A stretch of 64,000 nt of DNA from Halomonas borealis. Its GTDB lineage: Bacteria > Pseudomonadota > Gammaproteobacteria > Pseudomonadales > Halomonadaceae. The translations under genes were made by a program, and so were the position numbers. The DNA is taken from NCBI RefSeq assembly GCF_004798905.1, contig NZ_SDMO01000001.1:496001-560000 (forward strand), given 5' to 3'. The notes under the pieces were generated by a model. The model searched no databases. It saw only the letters and a program-made list of their open reading frames with translations, and was not told where the DNA came from. Below are positions 37,921 through 46,568 of this stretch, piece by piece (the stretch's first letter is position 1; the number at the start of each line of letters is the position of its first letter).

Positions 37921-38403
37921 GTGCAGACGGTACTGATCCTGCTGGATGTCCAGAACCTCTACTACACCAGCCGCCAGGCCCATCGGCGCAACGTCGACTA
38001 CAACGCCCTGTGGGCCCGCGCCACCGACGGCCGCCGCGTCACCCGAGCCATCGCCTACGCCATCGACCGGGGCGACGAGAAGCAGCGCCAGTTCCAGAAC
38101 ATCCTGCGCGCCATCGGCTTCGAGGTGAGGCTCAAGCCCTTCATCCAGCGCGCCGACGGCTCGGCCAAGGGCGACTGGGACGTGGGCATCACCCTGGACG
38201 CCGTCGACCATGTCGCCGAGGCGGATGTGGTGGTGCTGGCCTCCGGCGACGGCGACTTCGCGCCGCTGGTCGACAGGCTACGCGACCGTTTCGATGCCGA
38301 GGTCGAGGTCTTCGGCGTGCCCGCCTACACCGCCGATGCCTTGATCCGCTCGGCCAGTCGCTTCGTGCCGGTCGAGGGCGAGCTGCTGCTAGGCGTTGTC
38401 TGA
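37921..38403 (+). CDS. NYN-domain (LabA/DUF88-like) putative ribonuclease
   Basis: A 160-residue PIN-like NYN domain. The acidic metal-binding residues are visible in LLDVQNLY (about 7-14), KGDWDVGITLDA and LASGDGDFAPLV. Proteins of this type are predicted RNases. The start is GTG with GGAGAG about 8 bases upstream. It stands alone, followed at once by copy B of the dispersed repeat. Confidence 0.85.
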   Translation: MQTVLILLDVQNLYYTSRQAHRRNVDYNALWARATDGRRVTRAIAYAIDRGDEKQRQFQNILRAIGFEVRLKPFIQRADGSAKGDWDVGITLDAVDHVAEADVVVLASGDGDFAPLVDRLRDRFDAEVEVFGVPAYTADALIRSASRFVPVEGELLLGVV

Positions 38404-38538
38404 AGAGTCGGCGAGCGAAGGCCAGGCAAGGAAAAAATCGTCGAAAAGACGGAGCTTACGGGGTGTAAATGAGGACTTTGAGTCGATTCTTAACGCCGTA
38501 TGGCCGAGCGCAGCCAGTTTTCGGGCAGGGCCTAGGCC
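38398..38538 (+). repeat. dispersed repeat element, copy B (short form)
   Basis: An element of about 140 bases beginning at the end of the NYN gene: GAGCGAAGGCCAGGCAAGG, a poly-A core, AAAAGACGGAGCTTACGGGG, TTTGAGTCGATTCTTAACGC, and ending CAGGGCCTAGGCC. It matches copy A at 33204-33414 over both arms. Confidence 0.85.
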
Positions 38539-38672
38539 ACGGCCCTCGCTAGCTCGCCTCCGCAAGGCACCCCATGTCGCATTGGCCCCGCATCATGACG
38601 CTACGAGAACACTCTTCCCTGGGTGGAGCCGCATCATGAGGCGGCACAATTCGACAACATACGGTTCCCCCC

Positions 38673-40415
38673 ATGGTTTATACCAGCGCCATTCTCTTGA
38701 GCCTGATCGGCTACTTCATCATCGGCCACCTCGCCGGGCGACGGGTCAAGCACCTCGACGACTACCTGGTCGCCGGACGCAACGCCCCGACCTTTCTCAT
38801 CCTTGGCACCCTGGTCGCCAGCTACCTGAGCACCAGCGCCTTCCTCGGTGAGACCGGCTTCGCCTACCAGGGCTACCCCTTCGTCATGCTCATCTTCGCC
38901 GCCATCAGCACTTCCGGGTGCCTGCTCGGCGCATTGGCCTTCGGCCGCTACCTGCGCCGCAGCGGAGCCCTGACCGTGCCGGAGTTCTTCGGCAAGCGCT
39001 TCGCCTCGCGGCGCGTACAGCGAATCGCCGGCCTGACCACCGTGCTTGGCCTGGGGGCTTATCTACTGGGCGTGATGCAGGGCGCCGGCATCATGTTCGA
39101 GGAGCTCACCGGCCTGCCCTATTGGGTCGGCCTGGTGCTGGTATGGCTGACCTACACCGGCTTCATCCTCTATTCCGGATCGCCAGGCGTCATGCTGACC
39201 GACACGATCATGTTCGTGATCTTTTCCATGGCGGCGCTGGGTGGCTCGATCTACATCATCCATGATCTAGGCGGCTGGCACGGCGTGATCGAGGGGCTAC
39301 TGAGCCAAAACGACAAGCCCGGTATCGCACTATGGCACGGCGTGTTGAAGGGCAACGATGCGAGCTTTTCCACACCGGGCGAGGCCCTGACCTGGGGCCT
39401 GACCCTGGGCCTGGTATGGGCCGCCGTGCTGGCGGCGAGCCCCTGGCAGTCCAGCCGCTACCTGATGGCACGCAACGAGCACGTGGTGATGCGCTCGGCG
39501 ATGCTCACCGCGGTGTCGCTGGCGGTCTTCTACGCCCTGATGATGATGACCGGCGCGGCCATCAATCTCTACGACCCGACCCTGAACGGCGAACGCGCCA
39601 TGGTGTGGGCGGCCCTCAATGTGCTGCCGACCTGGCTCGGCGTGGTCATCCTGACCGGCGTCTTCGCCGCCGGCCTGTCCTCCTGCTCGACCTTCCTGTC
39701 GATCATCGGCTTCAGCATCTCCAACGATATCCTGCCGGCCAGCCGCAGCGAGGCTGCGGCCATGCGCACCAGCCGGCTCGCGGTACTGGGCGCCGGCCTG
39801 ATCGCGCTGATCCTGGCACTGTTCCAGCCGCCCGCGGTGATGGCCGTGGTGTGGTTCGCGGCAACCCTGTTCGCCTCCTCCTGGGGCCCGGTGGCACTGA
39901 TGAGTATCTGGAGCCGCCGAATCACCGCCGCCGGCGCCGGCTGGGGCCTGACGGTCGGCTTCATCGGCAACCTGATCCTGTCGTTGATGGTACAGGCCGA
40001 GTGGCTCGTGCTGCCGACCTACCTGCATCCCGTACTGCTTAGCACTGTGATGGCGCTGGTGGCGATCGCCGCGGCCTCTTCGCTGACGCGAGTCAGCCAG
40101 GCCGAACGCGATTATCGCGCCTTCCTGCATCGTGATGACGAGCACGAGCCGATCGGCTGGACCAGCGGTTCCCGAAGCATCGCCGTATTCACCATGCTGG
40201 CGGGCATCGGTGTCGGCGCCTTCCTGTGGCGCCAGTATGCCGACACCCTGGCCGGGCTGGCCGGCCGCTTCGGCATCGCCGACCCTGTCGTCACCGGCGC
40301 CTACGCCCTGGCCATCGGCTCCGGCGGCATGTTATTCATCGCCGGCGCCATGGGCTATTACGTGGTGCGCCGGCGTCGCCGAGGCACCCGGGAAGCGAGC
40401 GCCCTCCAGACCTGA
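38673..40415 (+). CDS. sodium:solute symporter family protein
   Basis: The 580-residue protein has about 13 hydrophobic segments. Its SSS-family features include DDYLVAGRN (about 28), LVASYLSTSAFLGETGFAYQG in helix 2 and GVFAAGLSSCSTFLSIIGFSISND around residues 325-350, where the sodium site lies. It imports a solute with Na+ into the cytoplasm, fitting a halophile. The substrate is not identifiable. The ribosome binding site is weak and an upstream promoter is not evident. Confidence 0.85.
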   Translation: MVYTSAILLSLIGYFIIGHLAGRRVKHLDDYLVAGRNAPTFLILGTLVASYLSTSAFLGETGFAYQGYPFVMLIFAAISTSGCLLGALAFGRYLRRSGALTVPEFFGKRFASRRVQRIAGLTTVLGLGAYLLGVMQGAGIMFEELTGLPYWVGLVLVWLTYTGFILYSGSPGVMLTDTIMFVIFSMAALGGSIYIIHDLGGWHGVIEGLLSQNDKPGIALWHGVLKGNDASFSTPGEALTWGLTLGLVWAAVLAASPWQSSRYLMARNEHVVMRSAMLTAVSLAVFYALMMMTGAAINLYDPTLNGERAMVWAALNVLPTWLGVVILTGVFAAGLSSCSTFLSIIGFSISNDILPASRSEAAAMRTSRLAVLGAGLIALILALFQPPAVMAVVWFAATLFASSWGPVALMSIWSRRITAAGAGWGLTVGFIGNLILSLMVQAEWLVLPTYLHPVLLSTVMALVAIAAASSLTRVSQAERDYRAFLHRDDEHEPIGWTSGSRSIAVFTMLAGIGVGAFLWRQYADTLAGLAGRFGIADPVVTGAYALAIGSGGMLFIAGAMGYYVVRRRRRGTREASALQT

Positions 40416-40421
40416 TATCGT

Positions 40422-40452
40422 GGCGCCGCTGCCCTGCCAGGCCAGCGGCGCC
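40422..40452 (+). terminator. hairpin after the symporter gene
   Basis: GGCGCCGCTG and CAGCGGCGCC form a perfect 10-bp stem with an 11-base loop just beyond the stop codon; no T-run. Confidence 0.5.
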
Positions 40453-40605
40453 CGCATCTCGACGGGCCTCTCCCCGTAGGAGGCCGCCCAACACGCCACG
40501 AGATACCGCCATCGACAGCCGCCAAGAGCCCCGCGTCCAAATGCCGCGGTCATGACCCCAGCGTCTCGCTTGTTCCTTTTCGACCGGCCACATAAAATCG
40601 GCGCC

Positions 40606-40944
40606 ATGACTCATAAACGCCCCTTCATCTTCCTGTTGGCCATCCCGGTGGTCATGATCTGTGCCCTGGCGGCCCTCATCTTCGGCGGGCAAGTGTTCTC
40701 CGACAGCCGCCAGGACGGCGAGATCCGTCAGGCGCTGGCGACGCAGCTGCAGACCCGCGCCGACATCGAACTCAAGCACCTCCAGGAAGTCCAGTATGGC
40801 TACGGCGTCTGCGGGCTCTACCGCACCGCCGATGCCGAGGATGGCTTCGCCTCCTTCTTCTACGATACGACTAGCCAGCGTCTCACCCTGGACATCACCT
40901 CGAGCCGCTACCAGTCCCATTGCAACCTGTCCGCGGTCTGCTGA
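40606..40944 (+). CDS. hypothetical protein with N-terminal membrane anchor
   Basis: A 112-residue protein: one hydrophobic segment (about 5-26, IFLLAIPVVMICALAALIFGG), then a soluble domain with YGYGVCGLYRTADAEDGFASFF and a C-terminal YQSHCNLSAVC. Three Cys residues in the presumed periplasmic part could form a disulfide or bind copper, since the next two genes are copper-delivery proteins in the same direction. I do not recognise the family. Confidence 0.6.
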   Translation: MTHKRPFIFLLAIPVVMICALAALIFGGQVFSDSRQDGEIRQALATQLQTRADIELKHLQEVQYGYGVCGLYRTADAEDGFASFFYDTTSQRLTLDITSSRYQSHCNLSAVC

Positions 40945-40979
40945 GCGACCGGACGGCTGCCCCAACGGAGACATGCACG

Positions 40980-41447
40980 ATGGCCATCTCACACCGCACG
41001 ACCCCGCATGCCCGCACCTCCCGACGCCTGGCCGGGGTCCTGCTGGCCGGCCTGATGACCAGCGGCATCGCCCAGGCCGACGGCCTGGAGGCCACCGAGG
41101 CCCAGCTGCGCCTGCTACCGGGTGACCTGCCCGGCGCCGGCTATTTCCGGCTGCACAACGACGGCGAGGCGAGCGTCACCCTGACCGGCGCCGACAGCGA
41201 TGCCTACGGCAACGTCATGCTCCACCAGTCGATGAGTGAGGAGGGCATGTCCAGCATGCACGCGGTCTCGGAGCTCGAGATCGCCGCGGGCGACACGCTC
41301 GAGTTCGTGCCCAAGGGCTACCACCTGATGCTCATGAAGCGTGCCCAGCCGCTCGCCGTCGGTGACCAGGTCGAGGTCACCCTCACGTTCGCCGACGCGC
41401 CTTCGCTGCCCGTGACCTTCGACGTGGTCGGTCCCACCGACCTGTAG
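40980..41447 (+). CDS. PCuAC periplasmic copper chaperone
   Basis: A 155-residue protein with a signal peptide (cleavage near AQA-DGL, about residue 33) and the PCuAC copper motif: MLHQSMSEEGMSSMH in the middle and GYHLMLM near the C terminus supply the Met/His Cu(I) ligands. It delivers copper to the CuA site of cytochrome oxidase with Sco. CGGAGA lies 8 bases upstream of ATG 40980. The Sco gene follows after 16 bases. Confidence 0.9.
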   Translation: MAISHRTTPHARTSRRLAGVLLAGLMTSGIAQADGLEATEAQLRLLPGDLPGAGYFRLHNDGEASVTLTGADSDAYGNVMLHQSMSEEGMSSMHAVSELEIAAGDTLEFVPKGYHLMLMKRAQPLAVGDQVEVTLTFADAPSLPVTFDVVGPTDL

Positions 41448-41463
41448 CCCAAGCCCTGTCAGG

Positions 41464-42051
41464 ATGCCCGACATGTACCGATGGTTCCTCGCGCTGACCG
41501 CCACACTCGCCCTGAGCGGTTGCAGCGACCCGAACTGGCGCACCACCGACATCTCCGAGATCATGCCGTCGCTCGACTTCACGCTGGTCGACGAGAACGG
41601 CCAGACCGTCGACGCCGATGACTACCTCGGCAAGACCACGCTGCTCTACTTCGGCTTCACCCACTGCCCCGATGTCTGCCCCACGACCCTGGCACGGCTC
41701 ACGGCGGCCACCAAGCAGCTCGACGAAGACCTTCGCGACGACGTCCAGGTGCTGTTCGTGTCGGTCGACCCCGCACGCGACACCCCCGAGGTCATGGATC
41801 GCTACACCGCCGCCTTCGGCCCGCAGTTCATCGGCCTGAGCGGCGAGACCGAGCAGATCGACGCGCTGACCAACCGCTACCGGGTCACCTATTCCCATGG
41901 CGAGAAGGACGACAGCGGCAATTACGACGTGACCCACTCCAGCGCCGTCTTCGCCTTCGACGCCGAGGGCGATGCCCAGCTGTTGATGCGCGACAGCGAC
42001 CCGATGGAGAACATCGTCGCCGATATCCGTCGCCTGGCCTCACAAGGCTGA
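41464..42051 (+). CDS. Sco1/SenC/PrrC-family copper-delivery lipoprotein
   Basis: The 195-residue thioredoxin-fold protein has a lipobox LALSGC (Cys about 20), the copper-binding CPDVCP motif (about 75-80) and the distal His in VTHSSAVFAF (about 159). It is a membrane-anchored periplasmic metallochaperone and thiol reductase for cytochrome c oxidase CuA assembly, partnered with the upstream PCuAC protein. A start three codons later is also possible. A hairpin terminator follows. Confidence 0.92.
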   Translation: MPDMYRWFLALTATLALSGCSDPNWRTTDISEIMPSLDFTLVDENGQTVDADDYLGKTTLLYFGFTHCPDVCPTTLARLTAATKQLDEDLRDDVQVLFVSVDPARDTPEVMDRYTAAFGPQFIGLSGETEQIDALTNRYRVTYSHGEKDDSGNYDVTHSSAVFAFDAEGDAQLLMRDSDPMENIVADIRRLASQG

Positions 42052-42078
42052 CGCCTCCCGCCGGGTTCGCATGCCGAC

Positions 42079-42099
42079 GACCGGGGCCACGCCCCGGTC
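42079..42099 (+). terminator. terminator after the Sco gene
   Basis: GACCGGGGC and GCCCCGGTC form a perfect 9-bp stem with loop CAC just beyond the Sco stop codon. Confidence 0.6.
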
Positions 42100-42207
42100 G
42101 CCCTTCACGCCTCGCCAGACGGCCCGATTAGCGTGGCCCCGCCCGTGCAACCCCCCCACCCTTTTGTAGTACACTCTTCCGCCCGCCACCCGCAGAGTAG
42201 GAGCCCG

Positions 42208-42534
42208 ATGAGCAAAGAACTCGCCGACTTCGAGAAGTCCATGCACGAAGAGATCGATGCCTTCCTGAAATCAGAATCCCGGCCCACCAAGCCACCACAG
42301 GCAACGCCCCGGTCCGCCCCGCAAAAGCCGTCGCCCAGCACGCCTGCCAGCGAGATCAAGACCGGCCATATCGTCAAGCTCGCCGTACGCACCAAGCAGC
42401 TGGAACAAGACACCGCCTTCGAACACCACTCCGCCAGCATCTCCAGGCTCGAGGCGCAGATGGAAGCCGAAAAGGCCGCCCGCCAGGCCGGCTATCCGAT
42501 CATCGGCCATGTCATCGAGATCCAGCGGGTCTGA
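42208..42534 (+). CDS. hypothetical small hydrophilic protein
   Basis: The 108-residue protein has no signal peptide or membrane segment. Its N-terminal helix (MSKELADFEKSMHEEIDAFL) is followed by a Pro/Ser/Thr-rich linker (about 27-50) and a C-terminal helical segment (EAQMEAEKAARQAGYPIIGH). GTAGGAG about 5 bases upstream makes it a credible gene. It converges on the AraC gene. I do not recognise the family. Confidence 0.6.
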   Translation: MSKELADFEKSMHEEIDAFLKSESRPTKPPQATPRSAPQKPSPSTPASEIKTGHIVKLAVRTKQLEQDTAFEHHSASISRLEAQMEAEKAARQAGYPIIGHVIEIQRV

Positions 42535-42572
42535 CCCCTCACCGGCGCCGCCCTCCCCGGCTCCGCGACACC

Positions 42573-43463
42573 TCACGAGGCCTGCAGGGCACGCTCTTCC
42601 TGGCGATGCTTGAGCGGCGAGATGCCGAAGCAACGCTTATAGTCGCGGCTGAATTGCGAGACGCTACGATACCCCACCGCCTCGGCGGCCTGGTTGACGT
42701 TCCCCGCCTCCTGCACCAGCAACTGCTGAGCCTTGATCAATCGCAGCCGCTTCAGGTACTGCAACGGCGAGGCCTGGGCGACCTGCCTGAAGTGCTGATG
42801 AAAGCTCGAAGGACTCATGCTGGCCCGCTGCGCGAGGGCCTCCACCGAGACGTCCTCGGCATAGTGGACATGCAGCCACGACAGCACCTGCACGATCCGC
42901 GAATAGTGCCCCTGATGGTTCACCAACGCCCGCAACGCCGCACCCTGCTGGCCCCGCAGCGCCTCGAAGACCACATCGCGCACCCGTTGCGGGCCCATGG
43001 CCGCGGTTTCGGCCGGATCATGCAGCGTGCGCAGCAGCCGCTCCACCGCGCCCTCCATGCCCGGCGTCATCGAGACCGAATCCATGGGCACCGGCGGCGC
43101 TTGGGGCTCGCCGATATCGCCCATGGCCGCCACCAGCTCGCCGAGCAGCGCCGGATCGAGGCGGATCGACACGCCCAGTAACGGCGCCTCGAGCGAGGCA
43201 TGGGTCTCGCACTCGAAGGGCAGCGGCAGCGTCTGCACCAGATACTGGCCGGGTCCGTAATGAATCTCACGGTCGCCGAGATGGCCTATCTTGTACCCCT
43301 GGGCGACGATGATCAGGCTCGGATCGTAGATCAGCGGCGTGCGCGGCACCGATCGGCGCGAGGCCATCAGCGTGACCTCCGACAGTCGCGTCGGGGCGTA
43401 GCCATCGCCCTCGACCAGCGGCGCGATCAGCTCGATCAGGGGGCGTTGGCTCGGCTCTGACAT
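42573..43463 (-). CDS. AraC-family regulator (YqhC-like)
   Basis: A 296-residue regulator with an AraC type-I N-terminal domain (about 25-180: LIYDPSLIIVAQGYKI, then YLVQTLPLPFECETHAS) and a C-terminal double helix-turn-helix (DVSVEALAQRASMSPSSFHQHF, VNQAAEAVGYRSVSQFSRDYKR). The domain pair matches YqhC, which activates an aldehyde-reducing alcohol dehydrogenase gene in E. coli. Here the divergent neighbour is a zinc alcohol dehydrogenase, supporting the same kind of aldehyde-responsive control. Confidence 0.82.
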   Translation of the reverse strand: MSEPSQRPLIELIAPLVEGDGYAPTRLSEVTLMASRRSVPRTPLIYDPSLIIVAQGYKIGHLGDREIHYGPGQYLVQTLPLPFECETHASLEAPLLGVSIRLDPALLGELVAAMGDIGEPQAPPVPMDSVSMTPGMEGAVERLLRTLHDPAETAAMGPQRVRDVVFEALRGQQGAALRALVNHQGHYSRIVQVLSWLHVHYAEDVSVEALAQRASMSPSSFHQHFRQVAQASPLQYLKRLRLIKAQQLLVQEAGNVNQAAEAVGYRSVSQFSRDYKRCFGISPLKHRQEERALQAS

Positions 43464-43621
43464 GGACTCGGGTCTCCTGTGGCGGGTACGCTCGCTAGAT
43501 GATCGTGACAATTTTACCCATGATCCCGGCGCATGGTCGCCACCTGTTGCAGGAATTGGCAAAACTGTCGGAGGAACGTCGCCCCATCGCCGCGTGTCAC
43601 CCGCCATAATGGCAGGGTCAT

Positions 43622-43652
43622 GTGCCGAGGCGCTCCCACGACGCCTCGGGCA
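43622..43652 (+). promoter_or_regulatory. inverted repeat in the leader of the alcohol dehydrogenase gene
   Basis: GTGCCGAGGCG and CGCCTCGGGCAC pair with one bulged base between the AraC gene and the dehydrogenase start, 25 bases before the ATG. It may be an operator or an mRNA leader structure. Confidence 0.4.
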
Positions 43653-43676
43653 CTCATACCGCAAGGAGAACGCTTC

Positions 43677-44729
43677 ATGAGTCAGACCCACGCCTACGCC
43701 GCCTTCTCCGCCGACAAGCCCCTGGCGCCGTTCACCTTCGAGCATCGCCAGCCGCGCCCCGACGACGTCGCCATCGAGATCCTCTACAGCGGCGTCTGCC
43801 ACAGCGACCTGCACTTCGCCCGCAACGACTGGGGCATGACACGCTACCCGCTCGTGCCCGGCCACGAGATCGTCGGCCGCGTCACCGCCGTGGGCAACGA
43901 GGTCAGCAAGTTCCAGGTCGGCGACGTCGTCGGCGTGGGCTGCATGGTCGATTCCTGCCGCCACTGCCAGCCCTGCCGGGACGGCGTCGAGCAGTACTGC
44001 CTCGAAGGCTTCACCATGACCTACGGCGGCGATGACCGTCACGACGGCAGCCTCACCCAGGGCGGCTACGCCGACCAGATCGTGGTCAGCGAGCACTTCG
44101 TGCTGCGCATGCCCGACGGTATCGACCTGGCCTCCGCCGCGCCGATCCTGTGTGCCGGCATCACCACCTACTCGCCGCTCAAGCACTACGGCGTGAAGGC
44201 GGGCGACAAGGTCGGCGTGATCGGCATGGGCGGCCTCGGCCACATGGGGGTCAAGCTCGCCAAGGCGCTAGGCGCCGAGGTCACCGTGTTCACCCGCTCC
44301 GAGTCCAAGGTCGAGGAAGCGCGCCGCCATGGTGCCCACCACGTGGTCGTATCCACCGACGAGGAGCAGATGGCCGCGGTCGCCGAGACCTATGATTTCA
44401 TGCTCGACACCGTGCCGGTACAGCACGACCTCAATCCCTACCTGGCCTCCCTGAAGTACGACGGCACCCACATTCTGGTCGGCCTGCTCGAGCCCATCGA
44501 GCCGGCGGTCGAGGCCTTCAACCTGGTGTTCAAGCGCCGCGTGCTGGCCGGCTCGCTGATCGGCGGCATCGAAGAGACCCAGGAGCTGCTGGACTTCTGC
44601 GCCGAGCACGATATCCGCTGCGATATCGAGATGATCGACATGCAGGACATCAACACCGCCTTCGAGCGCATGGAGAAGGGTGACGTGCGCTATCGCTTCG
44701 TCATCGACATGGCCTCGCTCAAGGACTGA
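43677..44729 (+). CDS. NAD(P)-dependent zinc alcohol dehydrogenase (YahK/cinnamyl-alcohol type)
   Basis: The 350-residue enzyme has catalytic zinc ligands in GVCHSDLH (Cys about 38), GHEIVGRV (His-Glu) and Cys about 158, the four-Cys structural zinc lobe (CRHCQPCRDGVEQYC, about 97-111) and the Rossmann motif GMGGLGHMG. Members reduce a wide range of aldehydes with NADPH. AAGGAGAA lies 6 bases before the ATG. It is divergent from the YqhC-like regulator, which probably induces it under aldehyde stress. Confidence 0.88.
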   Translation: MSQTHAYAAFSADKPLAPFTFEHRQPRPDDVAIEILYSGVCHSDLHFARNDWGMTRYPLVPGHEIVGRVTAVGNEVSKFQVGDVVGVGCMVDSCRHCQPCRDGVEQYCLEGFTMTYGGDDRHDGSLTQGGYADQIVVSEHFVLRMPDGIDLASAAPILCAGITTYSPLKHYGVKAGDKVGVIGMGGLGHMGVKLAKALGAEVTVFTRSESKVEEARRHGAHHVVVSTDEEQMAAVAETYDFMLDTVPVQHDLNPYLASLKYDGTHILVGLLEPIEPAVEAFNLVFKRRVLAGSLIGGIEETQELLDFCAEHDIRCDIEMIDMQDINTAFERMEKGDVRYRFVIDMASLKD

Positions 44730-44740
44730 TGCCACGCTGT

Positions 44741-44771
44741 GCCGACCGCCGGCCGCCTACGTGCGGTCGGC
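44741..44771 (+). terminator. terminator after the alcohol dehydrogenase gene
   Basis: GCCGACCGC and GCGGTCGGC form a perfect 9-bp stem with a 13-base loop, followed by GTCGTCTTGG. Confidence 0.55.
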
Positions 44772-44846
44772 GTCGTCTTGGCGTCCGCCATTGGCCACGG
44801 CCCAGGCTGAGACGCCATCGCTCCAACACGTCAGGAGAGAAACGAC

Positions 44847-45845
44847 ATGCAGTCACGCTACTTCACCCTCCATTCCCACCCCGAAGGCACCCCGGCGCGC
44901 GAGCTGTTCACGCTGGAAACGGCCGAGCTGCCGGCACTGGCCGAGGGCGAGATCCGGGTGCGCAACACCTGGCTGTCGGTGGACCCCTACATGCGCGGCC
45001 GCATGACCGGCGTGACCACCTACATCGAGCCCTTCGAGCTGGGCGCGCCACTACAGGGCTCCGCCGTCGGCGAGATCACCGAGTCGCGCGTCGAGGCCTT
45101 CCCGGTGGGCACCCGGGTTCGCCACATGAACGGCTGGCGTGACATCACCCAGCTGCCCGCCGAGCAATGCGAGCCCCTGCCCGACATCGATGTGCCGTCA
45201 CAGGCCTATCTCGGCGTGCTGGGCATGCCGGGCATGACCGCCTGGACCGGACTGAACCGCATCGCCGAGATGCAGCATGGCGATAATGTGCTGGTCAGTG
45301 GGGCCGCCGGCGCGGTGGGCTCGCTGGCCGTGCAGCTGGCCAAGGCCCGGGGCGGCACCGTGGTCGGCATCGCCGGTTCCCAGGACAAGCTCGACTGGCT
45401 GGAATCGCACGGCGTCAAGGCGGTCAGCTACCAGGGCCGTGACGCCGACCAGCTCACCGCGGCGCTCACGGAGGCCTGCCCCGAGGGCTTCGACGTCTAC
45501 TACGAGAACGTCGGCGGCGTATGCCTGGAGGCGGCGCTGAACACCCTGCGGGTTGGCGCGCGCATCGCGGTGTGCGGCCTGATCGCCGGCTACAACGACA
45601 CCACCCCCACGCCTGGCCCCGCCAACCTGGCGATGCTCCTGATCCGTCGCGCGCGCATGCAAGGCTTCATCGTCTTCGACCACTGGGAACACTACCCGAG
45701 CTTCCTCGAGGAAGTCGGTCCCCAGGTGGCCGACGGGGCGCTGGACTACGAGGAAACCGTGGAAGAAGGGCTGGAACGCACCCCCGACGCCTTCCTCAAG
45801 CTGTTCGAAGGCGCCAACCGCGGCAAGATGCTGGTCCGGCTCTGA
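44847..45845 (+). CDS. CurA-like NADP-dependent oxidoreductase
   Basis: This 332-residue zinc-free MDR protein has NTWLSVDPYMRGRM (about 35-50), LGMPGMTAWTGLN, VSGAAGAVGSLAVQLAK (nucleotide binding) and FDVYYENVGG. It belongs to the leukotriene B4 dehydrogenase/curcumin reductase family, which reduces the C=C bond of unsaturated ketones and aldehydes. AGGAGAGA precedes the ATG. It follows the aldehyde-reducing dehydrogenase in the same direction but after a terminator, so it is probably transcribed separately. Confidence 0.87.
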   Translation: MQSRYFTLHSHPEGTPARELFTLETAELPALAEGEIRVRNTWLSVDPYMRGRMTGVTTYIEPFELGAPLQGSAVGEITESRVEAFPVGTRVRHMNGWRDITQLPAEQCEPLPDIDVPSQAYLGVLGMPGMTAWTGLNRIAEMQHGDNVLVSGAAGAVGSLAVQLAKARGGTVVGIAGSQDKLDWLESHGVKAVSYQGRDADQLTAALTEACPEGFDVYYENVGGVCLEAALNTLRVGARIAVCGLIAGYNDTTPTPGPANLAMLLIRRARMQGFIVFDHWEHYPSFLEEVGPQVADGALDYEETVEEGLERTPDAFLKLFEGANRGKMLVRL

Positions 45846-45932
45846 GCCCCACCGCGCTCATCGCGCCGGCACGGCGACGCTAGTGCGTCGCCGATGCTCA
45901 AGCGCCGAGCGTCATCGCCGGCCCACGAACGC

Positions 45933-45960
45933 ACGGGGCCCCGCGCATGCGGGGCCCCGT
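45933..45960. terminator. bidirectional terminator
   Basis: ACGGGGCCCCGC and GCGGGGCCCCGT form a perfect 12-bp stem with loop GCAT between the convergent CurA-like gene and the small exported-protein gene. Confidence 0.75.
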
Positions 45961-45984
45961 TCGGTTGGCGATACACCTCGCGGT

Positions 45985-46266
45985 TCAGGTGGTGGCCTGC
46001 CTGGCCGGCGCCAGCTCGTCGCCGGACATCGAGAAGTGGGTCTCGACGCTGCGGCTGTGGCTCAGCCGGTCGGCACGGGCCTGCTTCATGGCCTGGCTGC
46101 CACCGTTGATCTGCTCGGCCGTATAGGACACGGACGACGCCTGCTGGCTAGAGGCGGCGACCGGCTGCTGGTTCAACTGCAGGGCACGCTCGGTGGCATT
46201 GTCGGCCTGGGCCACCATCGGCAGTGCGGCGATCAACAGCGCGGAAAGGGTCAGCTTGGTGTTCAT
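45985..46266 (-). CDS. small exported protein of unknown function
   Basis: The 93-residue product has a strong signal peptide (cleavage near AQA-DNA, about residue 21). The mature part of about 70 residues is rich in Gln, Ser and Ala, with no Cys (ALQLNQQPVAASSQQASS, EQINGGSQAMKQARADRL). GGAGA lies about 8 bases upstream of the ATG. It is probably periplasmic. I do not recognise the family. Confidence 0.7.
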   Translation of the reverse strand: MNTKLTLSALLIAALPMVAQADNATERALQLNQQPVAASSQQASSVSYTAEQINGGSQAMKQARADRLSHSRSVETHFSMSGDELAPARQATT

Positions 46267-46568
46267 GACGAGTCTCCTTGGGGCGTGATGTTCGTGTGAA
46301 GAACTTTGCTCTCTTGCAACTTGTTAGCAAGCTTAAGTTTTTACCCCTACAGATAAAAGCGGTCTATTTCGAAAGCTATTTTCGAATCTATAGAAAGGAC
46401 CGGCGCCTCCCTCTCTACCTTCTCCCAGGCACGCTCACCCACGACCTTCGTCTAGGCCTCAAAGAGCTCAGTTTACGTTAACGTAAACTGATACTAGGCT
46501 GGCTTCCACAGTCAACACTTCGTTCCAGAACACGCGACCGACAACAGCCACAACGGGAGATCGCCGCC
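46267..46568. other. divergent promoter region with AT-rich segment
   Basis: About 300 bases between the small exported-protein gene and liuA. The AT-rich part (46300-46400) probably holds promoters. The LiuR-type palindrome at 46469-46490 is its main feature. No coding sequence is supported. Confidence 0.6.
46469..46490. promoter_or_regulatory. LiuR-type operator in front of the liu operon
   Basis: A perfect 22-base palindrome centred on GTTAAC, with core TTTACGTTAACGTAAA. It resembles the predicted motif of the MerR-family regulator LiuR, which controls leucine/isovalerate genes. It lies about 80 bases upstream of liuA. Confidence 0.75.

Noticed and set aside
38396-38851. A 151-codon open frame after the NYN gene
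   Set aside because: It runs through repeat copy B and into the symporter gene in another frame, with no homology.
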